A stretch of 64,000 bases of DNA from Paulownia fortunei (lineage: Eukaryota; Streptophyta; Magnoliopsida; Lamiales; Paulowniaceae). The stretch lies in the NCBI GenBank assembly GCA_019321725.1, contig CM033110.1:1905229-1969228 (forward strand). The letters run 5' to 3'. The notes under the pieces were generated by a model. It was given only the letters and a program-made list of their open reading frames with translations, was not told where the DNA came from and did not search any database. Shown here piece after piece: positions 39,088-50,670 of the stretch. Within the stretch, counting starts at the first letter, position 1; the number at the start of each line of letters is the position of its first letter. The position numbers and the translations under genes are program-made.

Positions 39088-39612
39088 CTAATACATTTGA
39101 AACTGCACTTTCTCTGGCATTTTGTCTTGTAGATGTAGGATTCAGGTCTGATTTATTTTTAATTGAGGTATTTGAGTTTGAAATACTTATAATACTAACA
39201 TATATCAGGTTTGGTGATATAATTTTCAGTTGAAATACTTAAATTAGTTGAGGTTAAGAGGTCGATATGAACATATAGACGAAGTGAATTACGATGTATA
39301 AAATTAATTTATGACAGTTAAACACCAAATTATTTATATTTGTTGATCTAATACATTTGAAACTGCACTTTCTCAGGCATTTTGTCTTGTACAACTCTGA
39401 TGTAGGATTCAGATCTGATTTATTTTTAATTGAGGTATTTGAGTTCGGAATACTTATAGTACTAACATATATCAGGTTTTGTGGTATAATTTCTAGTTGA
39501 AATTCTTAAATTAGTTGAGGTTAAGAGCTCGATATGAATATATAGACGAAATGAATTGCGATGTAGAAAATTAACTTATAACATTTAAACACCGAATTAT
39601 TTATATTTATTG
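39088..39612 (+). repeat. ~260-bp direct tandem duplication
   Basis: Two copies start at 39088 and 39348, both with 'ctaatacatttgaaactgca'. They stay collinear through 'tgatttatttttaattgagg', 'actaacatatatcaggttt' and 'attagttgaggttaagag' to 'aattatttatattt'. The second copy has a ~10-base insertion after 'cttgta'. The 3' flank (about 39650-39850) is less AT-rich and may belong to an old retroelement, which I could not delimit. Confidence 0.85.
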
Positions 39613-40434
39613 ATTTATGTACCTTGTACATAATGTGATCTTAATGTCATAATCTCACCAGCTCTCCCATCCTTGGGTATCAACGGTTGAGCTTTTCGAG
39701 TCAACCCGACCTTAAGAACGGGTGGAATCGAGTTTCATGTAAAAAAGATGCGGATCTTCTGTATTTTGAGGCACTTTAGTAATTTTCTAAGGGTAAAATA
39801 GTAATTGCATTTCCCACATCGACCTTAAAGATGAAAAAAAAAATTATTATAAATTTTATTGCATTATTTATTGTATTGCATTAATTGCCGCTATGTATAT
39901 ACTCTGTGTATAAGATTTGCTACGATGAATAATTAATAAAAATACAATAATACAATATAATATGTATTAGGATTTATGGTTTATAGATAACATGAAAACA
40001 GTCTTATAATGCCAACTTAGGAATAGCAAATGCAACTTGACCCTTAAGAATGCACATTATTACAACATAACCAGATTCATTGTACAGAATGCCGACTTGG
40101 TGATTAGCAGAAAAATTAGTACAAAAGCAATCCTCCAAAATTAAATATTTAGATAGAAAAATGAGGGTATAATTGTTATTTTAAAGCAAAGTCAATGTTT
40201 GGAATAATTTGGGGATTATGTGTCTTTCTTTATGGCATATGGGGTAATATAGTATTTTACAAAATACAGGGGGCTAAAATACCACTTATACCATCTTAAT
40301 ATACATAACTAAGCCACGAGCAAAATGTGGAGTAATTTATTTTTATTTTTATTTTTTGTTGATGGGAAAAAATGTGGAGTACATTAGGCCGATAATTAAA
40401 CTTAATATTAAGTATATATTAGTAGTCTTATCTG

Positions 40435-40494
<60 letters not shown>
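40435..40494 (+). repeat. compound (AC)n(AT)n microsatellite
   Basis: About thirteen AC units run straight into about seventeen AT units. It lies in gene-free DNA. Confidence 0.9.
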
Positions 40495-40496
<2 letters not shown>

Positions 40497-41064
40497 ATAC
40501 TCACATCCTTTATGTTGTAAATGTCCTTCTTGAGACATTTTAGCATATAACTACCTTTTTTTTTTTTTTGCAAAAAAATTATTTTTATTAGTTTGGTTTG
40601 TTCCCTGTAGTGGGATGCAAAGTCTAAGGAAAATGTGATGCTTGAACTATAGTAAAAAATAATAATAATAAATAAAAAATGAGCTGCATTTTCACGGGGA
40701 TAATCCATAGGTTTTCCAATGCGGCAAATCCGGTTTAAGTAATAAAGTGATCTTTTTTCAAGTATTGAAGTCAAACTAGCTCTACTCTAAGATGAGTACG
40801 ATCCCAAATTCCATGATGGATTTTAGTTGATGAAGAGAAAGTAGTTATTTGGGATTTCAGTCTTGCGTTTCCTTTCTCATTTTGAAGTAGCTTAATCTTT
40901 TCACTCAAAAGTTCTATTACCTATGATTTTTAGTACGATGACAAATACTGGATCCTATAATTTTCACTTAAGTAATGAAATTAGGTAGAAAAATAAGTAT
41001 TTAACTATGAAAAATTAACTCCCATGGCATAGTCAAAGAATTATTAGGTTGTGGGAACCTCCTG

Positions 41065-41338
41065 AGGAAACAGTGGTGCAGTGGCAAAAACGCTTGCAAT
41101 ATCGTGAGTGACAATAGTTCGAATCCGCACGGAGGTTTAAAAATGCCATAAGGTTGGGAGGCCATGTGTGTTGCCGTTTTAGGTTGGAAACAGAACGAGT
41201 TGCTTGTCTATTCAGGCGTGAGTCGTTCGTGCCATACCCAAATTTAACTGGTGGTTGATCAAGGAGGTCAGTTCAGTTATCCCCAATATTAGTTAGGGTG
41301 AAACTCTGGAAACGTGAATCATAAAAAAAAAAAAAAAA
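41065..41338 (+). mobile_element. tRNA-derived SINE
   Basis: An A-box-like 'tggtgcagtgg' at 41074-41084 is followed 31 bases later by a B box 'agttcgaatcc' at 41116-41126, the RNA polymerase III internal promoter of tRNA-derived SINEs. A ~190-bp tRNA-unrelated body and a 16-base A tail (41323-41338) complete the element. The body is less AT-rich than its surroundings. I found no convincing target-site duplication and did not place it in a named family. Confidence 0.75.
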
Positions 41339-41904
41339 GGAGTAAATATTATAACTGGACAATTTCATACATCATAATCCAAATAATGCATGCACCTCAC
41401 TCAAATCACTTTAAGGAACAAGATATAATTGACACCCTTTTTTTGTTTCCAACTAATAATTCAGATTTCTTAGGCAAAGTGTTGATTAACAGGCCATGTG
41501 AAAAAGAAGATGGAGAAAGAAAGGCCTATCAAATAGCAATGGACAGAGAGTTTGTTTTCTTCTGATAAGTTAAAAATGCAGAAAAGATTTGCCCCCATAA
41601 TTTGTATCTCTTTTTGTTATATCATTCTTTCTTTGTGACTTCCAACTCTAATTCAATCATGGCCATTACAACCATGTGAATTAAATTTTATTGGCCCAAG
41701 AATTTGTTGATTTCACTAATTAGGGCACCAATCATTTTCTCTATTTGGTCAAGAAGTTTGGCAAACACATGGGGTTTGTTTTTGGAAGGGAACTAGTGCA
41801 CATCAAGTTGATTGAATTTTTAGATTAATGTTCATTGACCCACCCCTAAATTTTATTTTTATTTTTTTTGTTATTTCTTTATGTATATTGTGTTAAAACT
41901 TGAG

Positions 41905-42066
41905 ATGCATTAACTATTTTTCTTGCTTTTTCATAGAGTACTAATAAAATATAAGTACTCTTTTGAGATTCATGATATTGTGATCCATGCATTAACTATT
42001 TTTCTTGCTTTTTCATAGAGTATTAATAAAATATAAGTATTCTTTTGAGAATTCATGATATGTGAT
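41905..42066 (+). repeat. 82-bp direct tandem duplication
   Basis: Copies start at 41905 and 41987; both carry 'atgcattaactatttttctt', 'gctttttcatagagta' and 'ttcatgatat', with few mismatches, so this is a relatively young duplication. Confidence 0.85.
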
Positions 42067-43560
42067 TAGATCAACGCCCCAAGTGCATGGGGTGGGGGTT
42101 CGTAAAACTCTGGTATAATAAGTTTTGCCAGCAATTATTTTACACTTATTCTTATTTTGTGAAAATAATTAATTAAAATTATTAGAAAAATCTATTATCA
42201 ATGTTTATAAACTACAATCAATGTAGGGTATCACAATAATGATTTCATGATGAGAAGATTTGAATTGGAACAAAAATATGATAAAAATATAATGAAAAAA
42301 GAGCACGATAATGTATATGATTCGATATTGGGTAATATGCACGGATAAAATATCTAAAGGGTTAAATTTATTATTATTATTATTTTTGAAATTACATTGT
42401 TCGCTATAAAAATTGATAAATAGAGAAAATACCTTTATAATGGAATCATATGATTCAATAATATCAGAATAACAAATTAAATAACTATTATTGTGATCTT
42501 ATAATTATATGGTTGAAGGGGATGCAAAGACAATCCCTTTCCTTAGTTTGGTATGATAGGAAAATCAGAAAAAGGGGACACTCATGTGTGTCTTACACAC
42601 AATCTCTCCCCTAATAATGAGGTAGAATTTTGTACACGAGCAAGGGTTGTCTTATCCCTCTTTATTATTTCCTTCCTGTCAACCATAAAATAGAGGTTTA
42701 TACCCCATTGTCAACCTTTATTATTAGGGATGATAAGGACAAGATTTTATTTTTCATTTATTTTTTTTAATTTTTAAATTTGCTCTACCCCAAACCTCTT
42801 CTGTTTAATTTTTTAGTTTTTAATTATTACATATGTATTTTTGTGTTATAATCTTTAAAAAATATATTTTTAAAAAATTTTAATGGTATTATTTTTAAAA
42901 AATATTTTTTTAATATTTTAAAATTATTAAATGAGTCTAATAAGTCCAATCTATTAAGTTTGAATTCAAATTTTTAAAAATCTTGACGAGATAAATTTTA
43001 AATTTTACTAAATTCATCGAACGCCATATCTAGTTACGCTTTTTCAATGTACCCCTTCCCCTCCCCCAAACCTAACTTTTATTTCCATAGCTAGCTTTTG
43101 CATCAAAGTTGCAGAGTTCAGTTTCCATGTACGGGCAATTATTGAGATGAGATTAATGACTTTTAGAACGAGTACAATTAATGTCTTTACTATGAAATTC
43201 AGAACGATGGATTCCATCAAAATTAATAGAAGATTATGTACACTACTTTTGGAAAATGAAGATCAAATAGTACCATGATCATTCACTAATATACATAACT
43301 TTTGACATAATGAATAATCGAATTATGTATTTACTGTTTATATCGATACATAAATAAGAAAAATTATCTTTAATTAAGTTTTTCAAGTTTATAAATTCTC
43401 AATTTCTCATGACTATACATTTAAATCCTTATTGAAAAATAATTTTTTCTTCTACATTCATTCAAGCAATAAAAATTGATCAATAAAAATATAAAAAAAG
43501 AAAAGTGTTTTTTTTTTTTTTTTTTGTTTATTTCAATTGAAACCGTTTTTCTTTTTCTTG
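42067..43560. other. gene-free AT-rich region
   Basis: I see no gene. The stretch near 42780-43040 contains 'tctaataagtccaatct' and 'gaattcaaatttttaaaaat' phrases akin to the hAT-type MITE interiors elsewhere in the window, but no paired ends could be identified. Confidence 0.4.
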
Positions 43561-43594
43561 CTTCGAAATAGACCAAAAAAAGCCAATGGTACTT

Positions 43595-43860
43595 GGTGAA
43601 CACGTGGCTGGGCATGGCCCCACACAAGTGCCCTCCTATTCACTCAAGACAAGCCACGTGTACAAAAAATATTCAAAATTTTCACCATAAAAAAAAAAAG
43701 TGAGGAAAAATATTAGAAAAAAAGAATATATATATATATATATATTGGAAAGCACACGTGTGGTGTCGGGCTTTAAGGCAAAACAGGGTGCATGCTTACA
43801 GGTAGGTGATAGAAGTAGGGGGTCCTAGGTTTCAGTTTTCGGTGGATGTTTTTTGTTAGG
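43595..43860. promoter_or_regulatory. cluster of three G-boxes in gene-free DNA
   Basis: CACGTG occurs at 43601-43606, 43655-43660 and 43755-43760, within 160 bp, in a patch that is clearly less AT-rich than its surroundings. A TA-rich tract lies at about 43730-43745. No coding region follows on either strand. This could be a promoter of a non-coding transcript, a distal enhancer, or chance; the sequence does not decide. Confidence 0.3.
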
Positions 43861-44185
43861 CTGCTGGCGAACATTACACATACTTCTAAAAAATTATTAA
43901 AAAAAAAGTTGTGGTTAGAGAATTTAATTAATTGAACTTTATATATATATATATATATATTTATGGTGGTCTGTCCAATGAGTGTTGTTAGGAGGTATTT
44001 TTTGTTGGATAATTAGGACCTTTGGAAATTAAATGATGCTCGGAGTTTTAAATAAGAGATGAAAAATTATATATTTTGTGTATTTTTATATTTTTATTCT
44101 TGAAAATAATAGTTGAAAATTAATGATATCGTATAATTATTTTAGGATAAAAAGAGTATCTTTTTCATTTAGATTTGGTATGTAT

Positions 44186-44680
44186 ATGGGTACTTATTCA
44201 GTCAAACTGAAATGAATTGAGCTAAAATTTTAATTAATCAAAATTTGATCAAAATCTGAAATCGAAAATCAAACTGAATTAATTGATTCGATTCGTTTTT
44301 AATCAAATTTTTTTTGGTTCTTTGTTTTTTTCATTAATCGAATTCTTATAAAAAAAATAGAAAAATAGATTAAAAAAATAAATAATAGAATTAAAAATAT
44401 ATTTTAAATTTATTATTTTTAGTTTGGGTGACAAAAATATAATAAAAGTATAAAATTATCAATATAAAAATTATATATAAATACATAAAAATAGTATTTC
44501 GATTTTCGATTCAGTTCGGTTAACCGAAATCAAAAACAAAATCAAACCTAAAGTAAAAAATAAAAAATAAAAAATAAAATATTTAAAAGCGAATCAAAAT
44601 TTTTCGATTTAATTTCTGTGCAAACCGAAATTTTGATTTCTATTCGATTTGATTACTTAACCGAATTATGAGCACTCCTA
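44186..44680. mobile_element. hAT-like MITE relic (GGGTG-TTCA type)
   Basis: The left end 'gggtacttattcagtcaaac' matches the inverse complement of the right end, 'ggagtgctcataattcggtt'. The interior pairs 'tcaaaatttgatcaaaatc', 'attcgattcg' on the left with 'ttcggttaaccgaaatc' and 'aaaccgaaattttgatt' on the right. It belongs to the same group as 14894-15352. No target-site duplication better than about 5 of 8 was seen. Confidence 0.5.
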
Positions 44681-45435
44681 AATATATACAATTTTTTTCA
44701 AGATTATATCTAGCATAGTTAGTAATATGGTAGCTTAATTTTTTTATACAATTTAAATTAATTTAAGAATCAAGTAAATTATTATAGGATTAATCTACTA
44801 AAATTTTTTAATTGAATAATTTTTGTCATTTTTATAACACATTTATATGTAAATATAGTCATACTTTTGGTTTCTAAAGTGTCCCAAATTCTTGAAAAGA
44901 TGATTTGGACATCTACATGGATGGTCAATTTTTGTCTTGAGACTTCATAAATTTCAAGAATGTAGCATACTATACATTTATAATTTAGCAATAATGGAAT
45001 TTGTTTTTTTCTTGCAAAGAATTAGGCAAATGGCAATGTACTCAAGATCTTGGCGTGGCTTGTGTTTTCAATAGAAAGATTTTCTACATTCCACTCCAAA
45101 AATGGCTTAAATTCTTTCACTTACTTGCAAGAAATAAAAGTTTGGAATTAGTCCCAATTTCACATTTAGGGCAAAAGAATGATACAAAAGGTGTTGAATT
45201 ACACTCTCAACCAATCCTCATATACTACATTTAGGTATGCCCCATGCAACTTTATTTCCATCATTTTCTTGTGGAAAACTCCCCATCTCACCGTATGATC
45301 AATATCTACATATCTAATTATTGGTTGTTGATAATCCATATTCATAAGTTATTGATTGATAATGATTGGTTCATTGTTATTTGATATGCACTGTAATTAC
45401 ACAATGATTATTGAGAGTTCATTTAAAAAAATTCC
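44681..45435. other. gene-free spacer with short open frames on both strands
   Basis: Two overlapping-region short frames occur (about 44782-44991 on minus and 45001-45234 on plus), but neither has a recognisable domain and codon use looks random. I do not call a gene. Confidence 0.4.
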
Positions 45436-45443
45436 ATTACTAG

Positions 45444-45726
45444 TAGGGGTGTAAATGAATTCAAAAATTGTATTTGAATTTGGTTTGATTGTTAGATTTG
45501 AACGAGCTTTAATCAAATCGAACTCGAGTAGTTTGATATTTTTATACATATTTTTTTTTACTAATCAAGTCAAACTCAAGCCGAACTCGAGACGAGCTTC
45601 ATATTTTATCGAATGAGAAAATGTATTCAACCTTGATTTATTATGTTAATGAATCGAGTTCAAATTAATTTTTAATAATCGATATCGAGTCGAATATCAA
45701 GTAGTTTGATTTGTTTTTCATCCCTA
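45444..45726. mobile_element. hAT-type MITE with 8-bp TSD
   Basis: The ends are 'taggggtgtaaatgaa' and, inverted, 'tagggatgaaaaacaa'. The flanking octamers 'attactag' (45436-45443) and 'attactaa' (45727-45734) agree at 7 of 8 positions, the length expected for hAT transposition. The 283-bp interior is a long imperfect hairpin of 'gagctttaatcaaatcgaac' type phrases. It has no coding capacity. Confidence 0.8.
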
Positions 45727-45734
45727 ATTACTAA

Positions 45735-46205
45735 ACCATTGCATGACATCACTAATGAACCATTTTTATGTGTCACCCCCCCCCCCCCCCCCCCCTTTCC
45801 GCGTGTTAAGATCAAGATGTGAATCATAATATACAATAAAAAAGATTAATGTATAATATGGGATTGATTCATAATTTTGTTTTCAGTTATTATTTTATTT
45901 GAGAGATTTTATCCACTAATAACCTCACATGTAACTAAAGGCAATATCTTAATCCAAAATTAAGAAACGTAATTAAAAATTGATAACCCTTTAAATATTT
46001 TTGTTTGTGAATGCAGACAAAATGACTTAATTCTGTCTTTATTTTTTTCTGTCTACTTTATCGTGAGATTCCATTATCTTTTTCATATTTAACACAATGA
46101 ACCCTCATCTTAGAATTATTTACAATTCTTGAAACCAGAATCAAGAAGGAAATCAGAAAGATGACGTTTGGCAATCTTCCTTTTCCTCGTGCCTAAATTT
46201 AAACC

Positions 46206-46238
<33 letters not shown>

Positions 46239-47757
46239 AGTACCCCTAATAATGATTCACTTAGGGAATATAAATTAATAGGCTAATGTGGAGTGTATTT
46301 AATTGGCAGTTTGCCACCACTAAGTATAGATTAAAGTCCCAAACCGATGATTTAGGCGTAGAAAACGGAATCACTTTGGAATTAACAATTTTCTCTTTTT
46401 ATACTTTGATTCATGATAGTTTTTTATTTTGTTTTGTATTTCGATTTTACAATATTATTAATACATGCTATATGTATAAAATGATATAATTAATATTTAT
46501 TTATCATGTATAAGTGGTATTACAATATAAAATAAAATATAAATTATAATAAAAAATCAGAATCCATTTTTTGGAGGAGTTTTCAATTCAATATGAATTT
46601 TTATTTCAATTTAATATTCTATCTCATATTTTATTTCATTGATAAATGCTAAATATATAAAATATTTTTCTTAATTATACATTTAGCATGAATTATATAT
46701 ATTTATAAAATAAAATATAAAATAAAATACTAAATTAAAAAAAAATCGACCTATCAGCAAAACTGCATTCTCAATTTGGCCTCTAATCAACAAGTACACA
46801 TGCAGATCTTTTGCCCCATTAAAGTTTCTAGAAGTATGCATTAAAATACTGAAAAAACTGCAGATGCAGAGGCATGGGGACATGAATTAAACAAGAATCT
46901 CATATTTTTATATGGCGTGAGGAAATTGTGGTAGGAATAATTAGGGGTGCAAAATAATATTTAAAAGGTTTGATTTGATTATTCTTAAATTTTTATTCTC
47001 ACTTTTGTACCTTCAAGGATCATTCTATTCACATTGTGGTAATAAAAAATTAACCACGATGGTTTGGATTTAAATTTGAGTTCTTAAAGATTTTAATGAA
47101 TTGAATTTTGGATCGAATTTTGAATTCAAATAAATCCGATCAATCTCATATAAATATGAGATTTGAGATCCTTTTACCCAATAAGAACTTCTCAAGAAAT
47201 GAGAATTGGGGTCAAGTCTTCCACTAATCTAGAACTCAATCCACTCAACAATTTAGAATATTCATATCATGATTTATTAGGGTATAAATGTGTACAACAT
47301 GTTCATAATTGACTCAGTAAAATTATTGTTAATTGAGTGCAAGCATATTTTAATTCTTTAATGTAACAATGTATGTTTATTTGATTTTAGTATAAACTAT
47401 TTTTGAAGTATAGTTTATTTACAAAAGGTTCTTTAATATCAAGGGAGTATTTGTAGTTTACAAATTTTTAATTTTTTTTTTAACAAATAAGTCAAATTTT
47501 AAGGATAATTTTATAATTTATCTGGATTTTGTTTAATCTTTTCTTTAAGAGATTGATTTTACCACTTGCCTTCCTTGTGAAGATATTTGCGCGTCTTTTA
47601 ATTTTAAATTATACTCGTAGGATTTGTCATCTTATATACTTTTTAAATAATTAAGTTGAAATAAAATAAAAATGTTCAACATATATACTTTTTTAAATTA
47701 GATAAAATGAAATAAATTCAAAGTCTACTGGCTTTCTATTATTTTTGGTTATGTATA
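45735..47757. other. gene-free region
   Basis: I see no gene. A C run (about 20 C) lies at 45777-45796 and a TACA/TA tract at about 46205-46240. A 'taggggtgc' at 46942 looks like the left end of another hAT-type MITE, with 'gagttcttaaagattttaat' type interior up to about 47180, but I could not identify the matching end. Confidence 0.4.
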
Positions 47758-48774
47758 TGTAGATTATGGCTTTTTTGATAAATTATTATAATTTAATAAA
47801 AATAATTATTAAAATATCGTAAAATAATTTGGGTTTAGGGATTTTTGGAAAAACGTCATCTAAAAGGACACTTTCATTTAATTTCTTTAAAAATACAACA
47901 TCAATCAATGCAAATGTAACGTCAGAAATGGTTAACCAGATTTTGAAAGAAGGCGTAAGCCTTCTTTGTAATTTTTTTTTAAAATTTTGTACTATCTATG
48001 AGCATCTTTACGTCGAAAATGATTGTCCGGATTTGGAAGGAAGGGAAACGTTATCCCCTATAACGCATTCTTTGTATTTTTTTTTTAAATTTTGTGCCAT
48101 GAGCAGCTTTATGTCCATCACTGCTGCAGCTTTTTTCATGCAGTTCACGGGATTATAAGCAATACTTATATTTCTTTTTCACCCTTTCTTCTTCTTCGCA
48201 ACCATTTCTCTTCTCTCGACTTTCTTTCTTCATATTCATCTTCATCTTCTTCTGCTTTTATATTCATTTTCTTCATCTTCTTTCTAAATCAGTTTATTTG
48301 AATTTTTTATTCCTCAAGTCATTACCACCATTTCACAAACCAATTACTCCAGTGAGGTAGTGGCGATAGCGGCAGCGATAGCAAGGCAACGACAACAACA
48401 ACAACAAAGCGGCGACGATGATCAAATTAAAAAGGTAATTATTATTATTATTTTTAAATTATTTATTTAAGTAATAGTTTCTTTTTAAATTATTTAAATG
48501 AGTATGCATTATATTTTGAAATTAAAATGTTAGAAATTATTATCAATATTAATTTAAATATTATAGAGATAACAAGAGTTTTTTTTATTAATCCATGTTT
48601 TGCTTGATTTGATAATATGTTATATCAACAATTTATATTATGATTTTTTATATGTATTTCAAACTGATCAGTTGACCTCTCTTAGTATAAGTGCTCGGAT
48701 GAAGCATTCGGAGGATTTGACTGCAGCTAATTTATTATTAGAATGATATATTTATGTTGGTGAGTAGGCCGTGA

Positions 48775-49348
48775 CCCTTCTCGTTAGCCAAGTTTTGCTT
48801 TCACAAATGCCCTACAAAGAACTACAACCACCAGATGACACGTAGACTAGGACAAATAGGAGGAGAAGGATGAGTCGTATTGAGAGATCCAGTCGCTCAG
48901 TAGAGGGTGATACCACCAGTCGGACTCAAATACATCCTTTCATAGGCCATCCTTCGACATCATATCACTGCCCTCCAGCAGCAGATGTAGCCGGCCTTCT
49001 ACATTGTCAGTCTCTCCTGATGATGTTTATAGGCCAGTCCTAATATCAGAGGATTATTTTTCTTTCACTCCTTACGATCCGACAACATATACGTATTCGC
49101 AGGTACAACTTGATTTTGTCTTGGAATTGATGCCTGGAAATGAATTATCACGTCCAGAGTTTAATATCTTTCATGTTCCATTCTTTCCAATGACATCAAT
49201 GTATCGAGATCATATCCATGATACATCTTCATCGAGTTATCATAATATATATGAAGATGATAATTCACAAAATGATGAGATATCAAAATATTTTAATATT
49301 ACTGCACAAAATAGGGCAGAGAGAGTTAGAAGGCATATGAATAGGTGA
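48775..49348 (+). pseudogene. broken protein-coding fragment inside the Mutator-like element
   Basis: The frame 49004-49348 gives about 114 codons (SVSPDDVYRPVLISEDYFSF, then SQVQLDFVLELMPGNEL and later DDNSQNDEISKYFN), ending in NRAERVRRHMNR. Upstream, about 48860-49000 can be read in a different frame as a basic, serine-rich segment (RRRRMSRIERSSRSVEGD, then STSYHCPPAADVAG), so at least one frameshift and several stops break it. The composition reminds me of the disordered C-terminal tail of plant-mobile-domain (PMD) proteins, often carried by transposons. That match is from memory and weak; the PMD core itself is not visible. Confidence 0.4.
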
Positions 49349-49628
49349 CCACGTGGTTGTGATACTGGCGGACATTACTGGTTATTGTACATTATATATT
49401 TAATTTGATTACTCTATTCATTTATATAATATATTTTATTTAAAAATTTAACTTTTATATTTAAGTGTATAACATTATAATTATATAAAATGCTAAATAC
49501 ACATAATATGAATAAATTACAAATATACACAATCAATGTATTTTAATAATATTATATATATATATATATATGAGTGAAACTATATTAGTTAAATTAAACA
49601 AAAAAGAAAAAAAAATATTAAAAATTTG

Positions 49629-49861
49629 AAATCGTTGCTTGACGTAATGCTTCCAATTGAAACGCTTCCAAATAACGAATCCAATGGAAGCGTTACTTCA
49701 AGAGACACTTTCAATTGGTGGTTAAAAAAAAAATATTATTGAAAGCGTTGCTTGACGTAACGCTTCCAAATAACGAATCCAATGAAGCATTACTTCAAGA
49801 AATACTTCTAATTGGTGGTTAAAAAAAATGTTATTGAAAGCGTTATTACGAATAACGCTTT
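49629..49861 (+). repeat. subterminal ~100-bp tandem repeat ending in a perfect hairpin
   Basis: Two units start at 49629 and 49741, each with 'gcttgacgtaa.gcttcc', 'aaataacgaatccaatg' and 'attggtggttaaaaaaa'. They are followed by a perfect inverted repeat at 49837-49861: 'aaagcgttatt', a 3-base loop, then 'aataacgcttt'. The word 'cgttacttcaaga' and its kin recur through the block. Together they look like the subterminal binding-site array of the element. Confidence 0.75.
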
Positions 49862-50335
49862 GCCATAATTCCGCGAACTCTTCTCATTCTACGGTATTTT
49901 AATAAATATTTTATTAAATTATAATATTTCACCAAAAAACCCTATAGATAACCATCATACTTTTTTATTATTGATAACTTTTTAATATAGAGAGAAAAAA
50001 AATCAAAACTTATAAACTGCATAGACAAGAGAAATAAAATTTATCTTTGCATTTTTCCTATGACCCTTTTCCCCTCATTTTCCGACTAATCTTGTAGGAT
50101 GAGTTTTATGAGAAAGCTATTTCTGAAAATCAGGTCTTTGCATTTTCAAATACAAATAAAAGTTATTTAGACTTACCCCTGATCAAATTAACAGTATGAA
50201 ATAAAACATGAAGATCTATTTATTTTAGATTGACTTTATTATAATTATTAATATAAGAATTTATTTGATTTGACTTGTGAAATATGAATTACAAATATTT
50301 TTGTACTTTTTCAACTACTTGTGTGATATTTAGTT

Positions 50336-50662
50336 TAGGAATGCAATACGCGGATTTGTCCAAATCCTAGACACATCTCGCTGAGATTTTTTAGGGTTCG
50401 AACCCGGATTTGATGAATTAGACCCGATAGAATATTTTTATTATATTAAAAAATATATTTTTAAAAGCAAGACACTGAAACTTTTCAAAAATATTACATA
50501 AATATATATAATAAATTTTAAGAAATGAAGAAATTAAAAGGGGTTGGTCTAATTTGAAAACGAAAATTCGAAACATGTCTTCAATTCATTTGTAATGGTA
50601 AAAATGGCCTCCAAGTAATTCGGATCAGATTCGAATTTAAATTCATCCTATTCTCATCTCTA
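50336..50662. mobile_element. hAT-type MITE with 8-bp TSD
   Basis: The ends are 'taggaatgcaatacg' and, inverted, 'tagagatgagaatagg'. The flanks 'atttagtt' (50328-50335) and 'atttaatt' (50663-50670) agree at 7 of 8. The interior contains 'gggttcgaacccggatt' on the left and 'cggatcagattcgaatt' on the right. It is 327 bp long with no coding capacity. Confidence 0.75.
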
Positions 50663-50670
50663 ATTTAATT

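Larger units (their letters stand above)
47767..49942 (+). mobile_element. Mutator-like element with long TIRs (2.2 kb)
   Basis: The first ~60 bases (47767-47825) and the inverse complement of the last ~60 (49884-49942) align: 'ggcttttttgataaattatt' and 'gggttttttggtgaaatatt' start the two ends, followed in both by 'ataatttaataaaa' and 'attaaaata.cgta.aat'. The flanks 'tgtagatta' (47758-47766) and 'tatagataa' (49943-49951) agree at 7 of 9, fitting a 9-bp Mutator-type duplication. The interior has subterminal tandem repeats on both sides, a TTC-rich stretch, and a broken reading frame with a donor-like junction near 48434. No transposase motif was found. Confidence 0.65.

Noticed and set aside
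40349..40774. 141-codon minus-strand frame with runs of IY and CV
   Set aside because: The runs are direct translation of the (AC)n(AT)n microsatellite.
47829..48301. Open frames inside the left part of the Mutator-like element
   Set aside because: They cross imperfect tandem repeats, poly-T runs and a TTC tract and show no domain.
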